From Limnohabitans sp. Rim8 (GTDB lineage: Bacteria > Pseudomonadota > Gammaproteobacteria > Burkholderiales > Burkholderiaceae_C), in NCBI RefSeq assembly GCF_945869175.1, contig NZ_CAMBNZ010000015.1, positions 1 to 42,230 of the forward strand: DNA of 42,230 nt, in the 5' to 3' direction. This document shows, piece after piece, positions 8,141 through 16,730 of the stretch; position 1 is the stretch's first letter; each line of letters begins with the position of its first letter. The position numbers were made by a program, and so were the translations under genes. The notes below the pieces were generated by a model. The model saw only the letters and a program-made list of their open reading frames with translations, was not told the DNA's origin and did not search any database.

Positions 8141-11116
8141 ATGTCTGAACACAACCAACCCGCCAAGACTGCTGCCAGCACCGACTACCGCGCCACGCTG
8201 AACCTGCCGGACACCCCCTTTCCCATGCGCGGCGACTTGCCCAAGCGCGAGCCGAATTGGGTGAATGACTGGAACGAAGGCGGGCTGTACAAAAAACTGC
8301 GTGCTGCCCGTCAGGATGCCCCGCTGTTTGTGCTGCACGATGGCCCACCCTACGCCAACGGCAAACTGCACATCGGCCATGCCCTGAACAAAGTGCTCAA
8401 GGACACCATCGTCAAATCCAAGCAATTGGCGGGCTTTGACGCGCAATACATCCCCGGCTGGGACTGCCACGGCCTCCCGATCGAAAACGCCATCGAAAAA
8501 CTGCATGGCCGCAACCTGAGCCGCGACGAGATGCAGGCCAAAAGCCGCGCTTTTGCCACTGAGCAGATCGGCCAGCAGCGGGAAGACTTCAAACGCCTGG
8601 GCGTGCTGGGCGACTGGGAACGCCCCTACCGCACCATGGACTTCGCCAACGAAGCAGGTGAAATCCGCGCCTTCAAGCGCGTGATCGAGCGCGGCTTTGT
8701 CTACCGGGGCCTGAAACCTGTTTACTGGTGCTTTGACTGCGGCTCGTCGCTGGCCGAGTTCGAGATCGAATACGCCGACAAGAAGAGCGACACGCTGGAC
8801 GTGGCCTTTGAAACCGACAACGCGGGCGCCCTGGCCGCTGCATTTGGCCTGCCTCAGCTGCCTGGCGACGGTGCAAAAAAAGCCTTTGCCGTCATTTGGA
8901 CGACCACCGCCTGGACCATCCCGGCCAACCAGGCCCTGAATGCCCACCCCGAGCTGGAATACGCCCTGGTGGACACCCCCCGAGGCGTGCTGATTTTGGC
9001 CGCCAGCCTGGTCGAGAAATGCCTGGAGCGCTACAAGCTGCAAGGCGCTGTGATCGCCACCGCTGTGGGCGAAAAACTGCGCGGCCTGGTGTTCCGCCAC
9101 CCGCTGTACGACACTGTGGCCGAAGGCGAAGGTGGCGAAGGCGAAGGTGGCGAAGGTCAAGGTGGCGAAGGTCAAGGTGGTGAATACAGCTACCGCCGCA
9201 CATCGCCGCTGTACTTGGCCGACTACGTGACCGCCACCGACGGCACCGGCATCGTGCATTCGTCCCCCGCCTACGGCGTGGATGACTTCAACGCCTGCGT
9301 GGCCCACGGCCTGAAATACGACGACATCCTGAACCCGGTGCAGGGCAATGGCGTTTACGCCCCCGAGTTGCCTTTTTTCGGTGGCCAGCACATCTGGAAA
9401 GCCTGTGCCCGCGTGATCGAGGTGCTGGGCCAAAGCGACCGCCTGATGGCCACGGTGGAAATCACCCACAGCTACCCGCACTGCTGGCGCCACAAGACGC
9501 CCGTGATCTACCGCGCAGCCGCCCAATGGTTTGTGCGCATGGACGAGGGCGAGGGTGTGTTCACGACAGACAAAGCCTCCAAAACCTTGCGCCAGCTGGC
9601 CTTGGATGCCATTGAGCAAACCCAGTTCTACCCCGAAAACGGCCAATCCCGGCTGCGCGACATGATCGCCAACCGACCCGACTGGTGCATCTCGCGCCAG
9701 CGTTCATGGGGCGTGCCAGTGCCCTTTTTCTTGCACAAGGACAGCGGCGAGCTGCACCCGCGCACCATGGCCATCCTGGACCAGGCCGCTGACATTGTGG
9801 AAAAAGGCGGCATCGAAGCCTGGAGCCGCGTGACGGTGGAAGAGATTTTGGGCGCAGCCGATGCACCCCACTACACCAAGAGCACCGACATCCTGGAAGT
9901 TTGGTTCGACTCCGGCTCCACCTTCCAACATGTGCTGCGCGGCAGCCACAAAGACGCTTACAACTTTGGCGTGAACCACCGCGCACCCTTCCACGCTTCA
10001 CCCCACAACGAAGTCCCCGAGGCTGACCTCTACCTCGAAGGCCACGACCAGCACCGCGGCTGGTTCCACAGCTCGCTGCTGCTGGGCTGCGCCTTGTATG
10101 GGCGCGCCCCTTACAAGGGTTTGCTGACCCACGGTTTTGCCACCGATGGCCAGGGCCGCAAGATGAGCAAATCGCTGGGCAACACGGTAGACCCCCAATC
10201 CGTGACCAGCAAGCTGGGCGCAGAAATCGTGCGCCTGTGGGTGGCCTCGACCGACTATTCAGGTGACCTGAACATCGACGACAAAATCCTGGCCCGTGTG
10301 GTCGACGCGTACCGCCGCATCCGCAACACCTTGCGCTTCTTGCTGGCCAACGTGAGCGACTTTGACCCGGCCACCGACACCGTGCCCGACGAGCACATGT
10401 TGGAGATTGACCGCTTTGCACTGGCGCGCGCCGCACAACTGCAGGCCGATATCCGCGCCCACTTTGACGCTTATGAGTTCCACCCGGTGGTCTCCAAACT
10501 GCAAATCTACTGCTCGGAAGACCTGGGCGCGTTTTACCTGGACGTGCTGAAAGACCGCCTGTACACCACCGCCCCCAAGAGCCTGGCCCGCCGCAGTGCA
10601 CAAACTGCGCTGTACCGCATCACCCACGGCATGTTGCGCTGGATGGCGCCTTTCCTGTCCTTCACGGCCGAGGAGGCCTGGAGCACCTTCGGCCACTCCG
10701 AGTCCATCTTCATGGAAACCTTCACCAATTTCGGCACAGCGGACAGCGCGCTGCTGACCAAGTGGACCCGCATCCGCGAAATCCGCGATCTGGTGAACAA
10801 GGACATCGAAAACCTGCGGACTACAGGCCAGGTGGGTGCATCGCTGCAAGCTGAAATCACCTTGACTGCGCCTGCCGCAGACCACGCCTTGCTGGCGAGC
10901 CTGGGCGCAGACATCAAGTTCGTGTTCATTACCTCCAAAGTGACTTTGCAAGCGGGGGATGCACTGGTGGTGCGAGTGGCCGCCAGCCAGGCTGTGAAAT
11001 GCGAGCGCTGCTGGCACTATGCCGACGATGTGGGCCACGATACCGCTCACCCTGCCATTTGCGGCCGTTGCGTGAGCAACCTGCACGGCACGGGCGAAAC
11101 CCGTCACATCGCCTGA
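8141..11116 (+). CDS. ileS: isoleucyl-tRNA synthetase
   Basis: 991-residue class I synthetase that charges tRNA-Ile. Visible features are the HIGH motif in [11 protein letters not shown] (residues 77-80), the KMSKS loop (674-678), the editing-domain motif [17 protein letters not shown], and the C-terminal zinc knuckle CERCW...CGRC. The length is slightly above the usual 940-960. Part of the excess is a Gly/Glu/Gln repeat ([16 protein letters not shown]...) at residues 327-348. It is inserted just before the editing site, between FRHPLYDTV and [14 protein letters not shown], and encoded by four tandem 15-bp repeats. The gene lies 117 bases after ribF and 31 before lspA, probably cotranscribed. 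The spacer shows no T-box-like element. Confidence 0.97.
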   Translation: MSEHNQPAKTAASTDYRATLNLPDTPFPMRGDLPKREPNWVNDWNEGGLYKKLRAARQDAPLFVLHDGPPYANGKLHIGHALNKVLKDTIVKSKQLAGFDAQYIPGWDCHGLPIENAIEKLHGRNLSRDEMQAKSRAFATEQIGQQREDFKRLGVLGDWERPYRTMDFANEAGEIRAFKRVIERGFVYRGLKPVYWCFDCGSSLAEFEIEYADKKSDTLDVAFETDNAGALAAAFGLPQLPGDGAKKAFAVIWTTTAWTIPANQALNAHPELEYALVDTPRGVLILAASLVEKCLERYKLQGAVIATAVGEKLRGLVFRHPLYDTVAEGEGGEGEGGEGQGGEGQGGEYSYRRTSPLYLADYVTATDGTGIVHSSPAYGVDDFNACVAHGLKYDDILNPVQGNGVYAPELPFFGGQHIWKACARVIEVLGQSDRLMATVEITHSYPHCWRHKTPVIYRAAAQWFVRMDEGEGVFTTDKASKTLRQLALDAIEQTQFYPENGQSRLRDMIANRPDWCISRQRSWGVPVPFFLHKDSGELHPRTMAILDQAADIVEKGGIEAWSRVTVEEILGAADAPHYTKSTDILEVWFDSGSTFQHVLRGSHKDAYNFGVNHRAPFHASPHNEVPEADLYLEGHDQHRGWFHSSLLLGCALYGRAPYKGLLTHGFATDGQGRKMSKSLGNTVDPQSVTSKLGAEIVRLWVASTDYSGDLNIDDKILARVVDAYRRIRNTLRFLLANVSDFDPATDTVPDEHMLEIDRFALARAAQLQADIRAHFDAYEFHPVVSKLQIYCSEDLGAFYLDVLKDRLYTTAPKSLARRSAQTALYRITHGMLRWMAPFLSFTAEEAWSTFGHSESIFMETFTNFGTADSALLTKWTRIREIRDLVNKDIENLRTTGQVGASLQAEITLTAPAADHALLASLGADIKFVFITSKVTLQAGDALVVRVAASQAVKCERCWHYADDVGHDTAHPAICGRCVSNLHGTGETRHIA
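9122..9181 (+). repeat. in-frame 15-bp x 4 tandem repeat (minisatellite) inside ileS
   Basis: Four head-to-tail 15-bp units run exactly from 9122 to 9181. The first two are identical (GAAGGCGAAGGTGGC). The last two differ by C-to-T and G-to-C changes (GAAGGTCAAGGTGGC, the final one ending in GGT). Each unit encodes Glu-Gly-Glu/Gln-Gly-Gly. Because the unit is five codons, gain or loss of copies would keep the frame. Confidence 0.93.
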
Positions 11117-11147
11117 CCCCCCAATCAGGCAAGAACAAGGCAAACCC

Positions 11148-11654
11148 ATGGCCAGCTCCAAAAAATTCGGCAAAAGTGGTTCCGCCAACTTGGCCATCTG
11201 GTTGGGCATTGCCCTGCTGGTGCTGCTGCTCGACCAGTTCACCAAGGTGCTGGTGTTGGGGGCATTTCAGCTGGGTGACAGCACGCCAATCACCTCATTT
11301 TTCAACTTGGTGCGGGTCCACAACCACGGCGCGGCTTTTTCGTTTTTGGCCGGTGCGGGTGGTTGGCAGCGCTGGTTCTTCACAGGCATCGGCGTTTTCG
11401 CGGCCATCTTCATGGTCTGGATGCTGCGTTCGCACGCGGGCCAAAAACTCTTCAGCTTGGCGATTGCCCTGATTTTGGGCGGGGCGATTGGCAACGTGGT
11501 GGACCGCCTGCTGCATGGCTACGTGGTCGACTTTTTGGACTTTTACTGGGGCACCTGGCATTTCCCGGCCTTCAACGTGGCCGATGCGGGCATCAGCGTG
11601 GGCGCGGCCTTGCTGATCCTGGACGAAATATTGCGGGTGCGGCGCGGACGCTGA
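11148..11654 (+). CDS. lspA: prolipoprotein signal peptidase II
   Basis: 168-residue inner-membrane aspartyl protease that removes signal peptides from diacylglyceryl-prolipoproteins. The two catalytic aspartates are visible: Asp119 in GNVVDR and Asp146 in FNVADAGIS. Four membrane segments fall near residues 15-35, 75-95, 101-118 and 145-160. NHGAAFSF (residues 59-66) is the conserved periplasmic loop. It follows ileS with a short spacer carrying CAAGG before the ATG. The ileS-lspA pairing is common in proteobacteria. The product would act on the lipoproteins later handled by the LolCD system encoded at 23.3-25.3 kb. Confidence 0.96.
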   Translation: MASSKKFGKSGSANLAIWLGIALLVLLLDQFTKVLVLGAFQLGDSTPITSFFNLVRVHNHGAAFSFLAGAGGWQRWFFTGIGVFAAIFMVWMLRSHAGQKLFSLAIALILGGAIGNVVDRLLHGYVVDFLDFYWGTWHFPAFNVADAGISVGAALLILDEILRVRRGR

Positions 11655-11750
11655 GTCCCGATTCTGCGGGATGCGCCTCAGGCCCATTGCCACCACCTTT
11701 GGTGATCTCGGTTATGCTCACGCCCTGACTCAAAAACACGGAGACACTCC

Positions 11751-12899
11751 ATGCCCGGCTTGTTACCTCACATTGACCCCGATGGTCTGCTCGAGTTTTC
11801 GGTGGTCTACACCGACCGCGCACTGAACCACATGTCCAAGCGCTTTGGCGGCGTGATGACCGACATCTCGCGCATGCTCAAAACCGTTTACGGTGCACAT
11901 TCGGTCGCCTTGGTCCCCGGCAGCGGCACATTTGGCATGGAGTCGGTGGCACGCCAGTTCGCCACCAACCAACATGTCATGGTGATCCGCAATGGCTGGT
12001 TCAGCTACCGCTGGACGCAAATTTTTGACATGGGCCAGATTCCCAAAAGCCACAGCGTGCTCAAGGCCCGCCGCATTGCCACGGGCTCACAGGCTGCTTG
12101 GGCACCTGTCCCGATCGAGGAAGTCAAAGCCGCGATTGCTGCTGAAAAACCCGCGCTGGTGTTTGCCCCGCACGTCGAAACCTCGGCCGGCATGATCCTG
12201 CCCGACGATTACTTGAAAGCCGTGTCCGATGCGGTGCACGCGGTAGGCGGCCTGTTTGTGCTCGATTGCATTGCCTCAGGCGCCATGTGGGTGGACATGC
12301 AAGCCACGGGCGTGGATGTGCTGATCAGCGCCCCCCAAAAAGGCTGGAGCAGCTCACCTTGCTGTGCCATGGTCATGCTGAGTGAGCGCGCGCGCCAAGC
12401 GATCGACAGCACCACCAGCACCACCTTTGCGATGGACCTGAAAAAGTGGCTCCAGGTCATGGAAACCTACGAGAGTGGTGCCCACATGTACCACACCACC
12501 TTGCCCACAGACGCACTGCAGCGTCTGCAAGAAACCATGTTGGAAACCGAAGCCTACGGCTTTGCCAAAGTACGCGAAGAGCAAATGGCACTGGGTCGTC
12601 AAGTGCGCTCCTTGCTCTTGGAGCACGGCTTCCCCAGCGTGGCCGCGCCCGGCTTTGAAGCCCCCGGCGTGGTGGTCAGTTACACCACCGACCCCGAGAT
12701 TCAGAGCAGCAAGAAATTCCTGGCGCTGGGCCTGCAAACCGCCGCAGGTGTGCCCCTGCAGTGCGATGAGCCTGCCGATTTCCGGACCTTCCGCATGGGC
12801 CTGTTCGGCTTGGACAAATGGCACCAAGTCCCGCGCACGCTGCAACAACTGAGCGATGCCTTGGAGACCCTCGCACCCAAGGCCAAGTTGGCGGCCTGA
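11751..12899 (+). CDS. class V pyridoxal-phosphate aminotransferase
   Basis: 382-residue PLP enzyme of the alanine/serine-glyoxylate aminotransferase superfamily. The PLP-binding Lys197 is in ISAPQKGWSSSP. The cofactor-contacting aspartate lies in FVLDCIASGAMW (Asp172), and the N-terminal VPGSGTFGMESV glycine motif is present. The ATG is preceded by CGGAGA at 7-8 bases. No neighbour fixes the amino donor or acceptor: it follows lspA after 96 bases and ends at a strong terminator, so it is probably its own unit. Serine-glyoxylate, 2-aminoethylphosphonate and ureidoglycine transaminases all share this fold. I cannot choose among them. Confidence 0.85.
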   Translation: MPGLLPHIDPDGLLEFSVVYTDRALNHMSKRFGGVMTDISRMLKTVYGAHSVALVPGSGTFGMESVARQFATNQHVMVIRNGWFSYRWTQIFDMGQIPKSHSVLKARRIATGSQAAWAPVPIEEVKAAIAAEKPALVFAPHVETSAGMILPDDYLKAVSDAVHAVGGLFVLDCIASGAMWVDMQATGVDVLISAPQKGWSSSPCCAMVMLSERARQAIDSTTSTTFAMDLKKWLQVMETYESGAHMYHTTLPTDALQRLQETMLETEAYGFAKVREEQMALGRQVRSLLLEHGFPSVAAPGFEAPGVVVSYTTDPEIQSSKKFLALGLQTAAGVPLQCDEPADFRTFRMGLFGLDKWHQVPRTLQQLSDALETLAPKAKLAA

Positions 12900-12920
12900 T
12901 TCGGACCCAACGCCCCACAA

Positions 12921-12953
12921 AAAAACCGCTGCCCTTCTGGGCAGCGGTTTTTC
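12921..12953. terminator. rho-independent terminator after the class V aminotransferase
   Basis: Perfect 12-bp stem AAACCGCTGCCC / GGGCAGCGGTTT with a TTCT loop (12923-12950), flanked by A and T tracts. It lies between two convergent genes and can serve both strands. Confidence 0.92.
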
Positions 12954-12989
12954 ATTTGGGCCTGCGCTGGACAAGGCCAGCGATCCCGA

Positions 12990-13973
12990 TCACAACGTGA
13001 TGATGGTGCAACCCGTGGTTTTGCGGGCTTCCAGTGCAGTGTGCGCATCTTGAATGTTCGCCAGCGGGAAGGTTTGGTCGATGTGGATGTTGACCTTGCC
13101 GCTGGTCACCGCTTCGAACAAATCGTCGGCCATCTCTTGCGTGCTTTCGCGGGTGGTGATGTGGCTAAACAGGGTCTGGCGCGTCACGTAGATCGAACCC
13201 TTGGGACCAAGGATGCCGGGTGCGAACGGAGCCACTGGGCCAGATGCATTGCCAAAGCTGGCCATCAAGCCAAACGGGGCCAAGCAATCAAGCGACTTGT
13301 CCCAGGTGTCTTTGCCCACCGAGTCGTAAACCACTTTGACGCCCTTGCCACCGGTGATCTCTTTGACTTTGGCCTGGAAGTCGTCGGTCGAATAGTTGAT
13401 GCAAAACTCGGCACCATTGGCCAAGGCCAATGCGCACTTGGCGTCGCTGCCCGCGGTGCCGATCAGGCGCAGGCCCAGCGCCTTGGCCCACTGGCAAGCA
13501 ATCAGGCCCACACCACCCGCTGCGGCGTGGAAGAGCACAAAGTCACCGGCTTGGATGCCGCCTTGGGGCAAGGTGCGCTTGAGGAGGTACTGAGCGGTCA
13601 AGCCCTTGAGCATCATGGCCGCACCGGTCTCGAAGGAGATGGCATCGGGCAGCTTGCACACGCACTTGGCGGGCATGACGCGAACTTCACAGTAACTGCC
13701 GGGGGGCTGGCTGGCATAGGCGGCGCGGTCGCCCACTTTCAGGTGCATGACGCCCTCGCCCACGGCTTCAACCACACCCGAAGCTTCCATGCCCAATTTG
13801 AGGGGCATGGGCAACTGGTACAGGCCGCTGCGCTGGTAAACGTCGATGAAGTTCAGGCCGATGGCCTTGTGGCGGATGCGGATCTCGCCGGGGCCGGGCT
13901 CGCCCACGGTCACATCGACCAGTTTCATGACTTCGGGACCACCGTTTTGGTCGATCTGGACTGCAAGGCTCAT
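12990..13973 (-). CDS. NADPH:quinone oxidoreductase (zinc-free MDR family)
   Basis: 327-residue medium-chain reductase of the Qor type, which reduces quinones or other activated carbonyls with NAD(P)H. The N-terminus MSLAVQIDQNGGPEVMKLVDV, the GLNFIDVYQRSGLY motif (residues near 50-63) and the Rossmann loop FHAAAGGVGLIACQWAKALG are characteristic. It lacks the cysteine and histidine ligands of zinc alcohol dehydrogenases. The frame extends upstream to 14243, but the ATG at 13973 has GGAG at 7 bases and gives the family N-terminus. It is divergent from the DMT permease gene by about 120 bases and convergent with the aminotransferase. No cluster context gives a substrate. Confidence 0.9.
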   Translation of the reverse strand: MSLAVQIDQNGGPEVMKLVDVTVGEPGPGEIRIRHKAIGLNFIDVYQRSGLYQLPMPLKLGMEASGVVEAVGEGVMHLKVGDRAAYASQPPGSYCEVRVMPAKCVCKLPDAISFETGAAMMLKGLTAQYLLKRTLPQGGIQAGDFVLFHAAAGGVGLIACQWAKALGLRLIGTAGSDAKCALALANGAEFCINYSTDDFQAKVKEITGGKGVKVVYDSVGKDTWDKSLDCLAPFGLMASFGNASGPVAPFAPGILGPKGSIYVTRQTLFSHITTRESTQEMADDLFEAVTSGKVNIHIDQTFPLANIQDAHTALEARKTTGCTIITL

Positions 13974-14094
13974 GGGTTTCTCCGTAAGAGGTAAAAACAA
14001 TAGATGCCTGACTTTGCCACGAAACTCATGCCAAGGTGTGCGTCGGGGACAGTTTGGCGACAGCGGGAAAACCCGAACGCCGCTACAGTGCCCC

Positions 14095-14994
14095 ATGCCC
14101 CAAAAACTGTCTCTCGCCACGGCCTTGCTGCTGACCGTGCCGCCGCTCATGTGGGCGGGCAATGCGGTGATCGGTCGCCTGGTCACCGACCTGGTCCCGC
14201 CCATCACGCTCAACTTTCTTCGCTGGTTCGTGGCGCTGTTCATCTTGCTGCCGCTGGCCTGGAAGGTGCTGCGCCCGGGCAGTGGCCTGTGGTCGCATTG
14301 GCGGCGTTTCGCTTTGCTCAGTTTGTTGGGCGTAGGTTGCTACAACGCGCTACAGTACTTGGCGTTGCAAACCTCCACGCCTCTGAACGTGACGCTGGTC
14401 GCCGCCAGTGGGCCGTTTTGGATGCTGGCCATCGGGGCACTTTTCTTCCAGGCCCCCGTTCGCCGCGCTCAAGTTCAAGGCGCCGTACTGTCCATTTTTG
14501 GGGTCTTGGTGGTCATGTCCCGGGGCGATTGGGCGCAACTCATGGCGGTTCGTCTGGTCACCGGCGATTTGTTCATTTTGCTGGCGGTGGCTTCGTGGTC
14601 TTGGTACAGCTGGCTGCTCAGCCGCAAAGACGAGCCCGAAACCATCCGCAACGACTGGGCCGCCTTTTTGCTGGCGCAAGTGGTTTTCGGGCTGGCTTGG
14701 TCTGGGCTGTTCGCCGGTCTGGAATGGGGCCTGACCGATGCCCAGATCACCTGGGGATGGCCTCTGGTGAGTGCCTTGGCCTTTGTGGCGGTGGGTCCGG
14801 CCGTGCTGGCCTACCGCTGCTGGGGCCTGGGTATCCAGCAGGCAGGGCCAGCGGTGGCCGGCTTTTTTGCCAACCTCACGCCGCTCTTTGCGGCCATCTT
14901 CTCGGCCGCCTTTTTGGGCGAGCTGCCGCATCTCTACCATGCTGTGGCCTTTGCGCTGATTGGGGGCGGGATTTGGGTGTCATCGCGGCCATGA
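14095..14994 (+). CDS. DMT superfamily permease (EamA family)
   Basis: 299-residue membrane protein with about ten hydrophobic helices and the two-fold EamA repeat. The first half starts LLLTVPPLMWAGNAVIGRLV and the second around LFILLAVASWSWYSWLL. The family exports or imports small metabolites and amino acids across the inner membrane. MPQKLSLATAL at 14095 is chosen because the first helix begins directly after it. The open frame extends upstream but runs antisense to the quinone reductase gene. It is convergent with the SDR gene with only 13 bases between stops and no terminator. The substrate is unknown. Confidence 0.85.
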   Translation: MPQKLSLATALLLTVPPLMWAGNAVIGRLVTDLVPPITLNFLRWFVALFILLPLAWKVLRPGSGLWSHWRRFALLSLLGVGCYNALQYLALQTSTPLNVTLVAASGPFWMLAIGALFFQAPVRRAQVQGAVLSIFGVLVVMSRGDWAQLMAVRLVTGDLFILLAVASWSWYSWLLSRKDEPETIRNDWAAFLLAQVVFGLAWSGLFAGLEWGLTDAQITWGWPLVSALAFVAVGPAVLAYRCWGLGIQQAGPAVAGFFANLTPLFAAIFSAAFLGELPHLYHAVAFALIGGGIWVSSRP

Positions 14995-15007
14995 CACCCT
15001 CTGAAGT

Positions 15008-15808
15008 TCAATAAGTCCCTGGATAAGCCCCACCATCGGCCAACACGTTCTGCCCCGTCATGTAAGCCGCGTGCTGGCTGCACAAGAAGGCGCAAATCGA
15101 ACCAAACTCTTGCGGGTTGCCGTAGCGCCCGGCCGGGATTTGCGCTTGCTGAATGGCGCGCATTTCTTCCACGGTTTTGCCCTGCTTTTGCGCCATGGCG
15201 GGCAAAGTCGAACGGATGCGGTCGGTGTCGAACTTGCCGGGCAGCAGGTTGTTGATGGTCACGCCTTGGCCCGCGATCTTGCTGCGCGAGGTGCCGGCCA
15301 CAAAACCCGTCAAGCCACTGCGGGCGCCATTGGACAAGCCCAGCACATCGATGGGCGATTTCACCGAGCTGGAGGTGATGTTCACAATGCGGCCAAAGCC
15401 GCGAGCGGCCATGCCGTCCACCGTGGCTTTGATCAGCTCGATGGGCGTGAGCATGTTGGCGTCAATCGCCTTGATCCAGGCCTCACGGTCCCAGTCGCGG
15501 AAATCGCCGGGGGGCGGGCCACCCGCGTTGGTGACCACGATGTCGTAGTCTTGGCCGGGGCCACCTGCCACGTTCCAAATGGCTTCGCGCCCGGCTTCGG
15601 TGGTGATGTCTTGTGCCACCGCAATCAATTGGACTTGGCCACCGGTCTCAAGTCGCAGGTCATCCACCGCCTTGTTCAGCACCTCGGCACCACGGGCTAC
15701 CATGACCACGTTCACGCCTTCGAGCGCCAAGGCGCGCGCACAACCCCAGCCCAAGCCTTTGCTCGCGCCACCCACCAAAGCCCATTTGCCTGCAATGCCC
15801 AAATCCAT
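15008..15808 (-). CDS. SDR-family protein lacking the usual catalytic Tyr/Lys
   Basis: 266-residue Rossmann-fold protein of the short-chain dehydrogenase/reductase family. The nucleotide loop is GGASKGLGWG (residues 13-22), followed by TNAGG (93-97) and ITSSS (144-148). Where active members have YxxxK, 13 residues after the serine, this protein has Ser159 and Arg163 (LGLSNGARSGLTG). Some FabG-like paralogues are known to carry such replacements, so oxidoreductase activity is doubtful. The C-terminus is normal (YMTGQNVLADGGAYPGTY). It is the last gene of the Bug-GGT-DMT series, 16 bases after the permease stop. The ATG at 15808 gives the typical N-terminus MDLGIAGKWALV. Confidence 0.85.
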   Translation of the reverse strand: MDLGIAGKWALVGGASKGLGWGCARALALEGVNVVMVARGAEVLNKAVDDLRLETGGQVQLIAVAQDITTEAGREAIWNVAGGPGQDYDIVVTNAGGPPPGDFRDWDREAWIKAIDANMLTPIELIKATVDGMAARGFGRIVNITSSSVKSPIDVLGLSNGARSGLTGFVAGTSRSKIAGQGVTINNLLPGKFDTDRIRSTLPAMAQKQGKTVEEMRAIQQAQIPAGRYGNPQEFGSICAFLCSQHAAYMTGQNVLADGGAYPGTY

Positions 15809-15824
15809 GTCAATCTCCCGAAAG

Positions 15825-16730
15825 TTAATTTGTGCGGCCCGCTGGCCGCGTCACCCAAAACACACCACTGACCACCAGGCCAGTGCCAGCAACGATCCAC
15901 GCGTTGAACGGCTCGTCCAAAATCAACACCCCCATCGAAATGGTGGACATGGGACCGATCATGCCCGTCTGCGCCGTCAGCCCCGGACCGATGCGCTCAA
16001 TCGCCATCATGACCAGCAACACCGGCAACGCTGTGCAAGCCGTGGCGTTGAGCACCGACAACCAGAGTACCGGCTCGGGCACCAAGGCGGCTTCCCAGGG
16101 CCTGAGCAGGGCAAACTGCAGCAGGCAAAAAAAGCACGCCACCGTGGTGGCCAAACCCGCCAGCCGCAAGGAACCCAGGCGCTGCACCAACTGGCCGCTG
16201 TAAGTCATGTACAGCGCATAGGTGAAGGCGCTGGTGAACACCAGCAAGGCGCCCAAGGCGACATTCGCGCCCGCCAGAGTGACCTCGTGCCCGAACACCA
16301 GCAAGACACCGGCGTAGCTGATGGCCATGGCCACCGCTTGGCGAGTGGTGATGCGCTTTTTGAACAGCACCCAACCCAGCACCAGCACCAGCGTGGGGTT
16401 GAGGTACAAGATCAGCCGCTCCAACGAGGCACTGACAAACTCCAAGCCCCAAAAATCCAGAAAACTCGACAGGTAGTAGCCGCAAAAGCCCAAACCAATC
16501 ACACCCAGCCAGTCACGCCGTGTGAGCGGGTCCTTGCCCCGCCCCGCCCACCAAGCCATGAGCAAGAACAAGGGCAGCGCAAACAGCATGCGGTACATCA
16601 GGAGGGTGACCGCGTCCACGCCATGGCGGTAAGCCAGTTTGACGATGATGGCCTTGCCGCTGAAGGCGATCGAGCCTGCCGCCGCCAGCAGCAGGCCCGA
16701 GGTCATCTTCGACGGGTGGCTGACCTGCAT
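15825..16730 (-). CDS. DMT superfamily permease (EamA family), in the gamma-glutamyltransferase operon
   Basis: 301-residue ten-helix membrane transporter of the EamA type. It starts MQVSHPSKMTSGLLLAAAGSIAFSGKAIIVKLAY and has internal two-fold symmetry. Its ATG overlaps the stop codon of the gamma-glutamyltransferase gene by one base (TGATG), which indicates translational coupling. The open frame begins one codon earlier at a TTG. The coupling suggests it moves a substrate or product of the transferase, such as an amino acid or dipeptide. That is inference from position only. Confidence 0.85.
   Translation of the reverse strand: MQVSHPSKMTSGLLLAAAGSIAFSGKAIIVKLAYRHGVDAVTLLMYRMLFALPLFLLMAWWAGRGKDPLTRRDWLGVIGLGFCGYYLSSFLDFWGLEFVSASLERLILYLNPTLVLVLGWVLFKKRITTRQAVAMAISYAGVLLVFGHEVTLAGANVALGALLVFTSAFTYALYMTYSGQLVQRLGSLRLAGLATTVACFFCLLQFALLRPWEAALVPEPVLWLSVLNATACTALPVLLVMMAIERIGPGLTAQTGMIGPMSTISMGVLILDEPFNAWIVAGTGLVVSGVFWVTRPAGRTN

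Noticed and set aside
9122..9181. Short tandem repeats as a possible CRISPR-like array
   Set aside because: No spacers, 15-bp units directly adjacent and in frame within ileS.
8027..9646. Long open frame of 539 codons antisense to ileS
   Set aside because: Shadow of the codon bias of ileS in GC-rich DNA. The protein is low-complexity in style and its TFAT repeats are only the reverse reading of the ileS minisatellite.
9561..10601. 346-codon open frame antisense to ileS, very rich in Arg, Cys and Gly
   Set aside because: Composition typical of an antisense shadow; no ribosome binding site and no recognisable fold.
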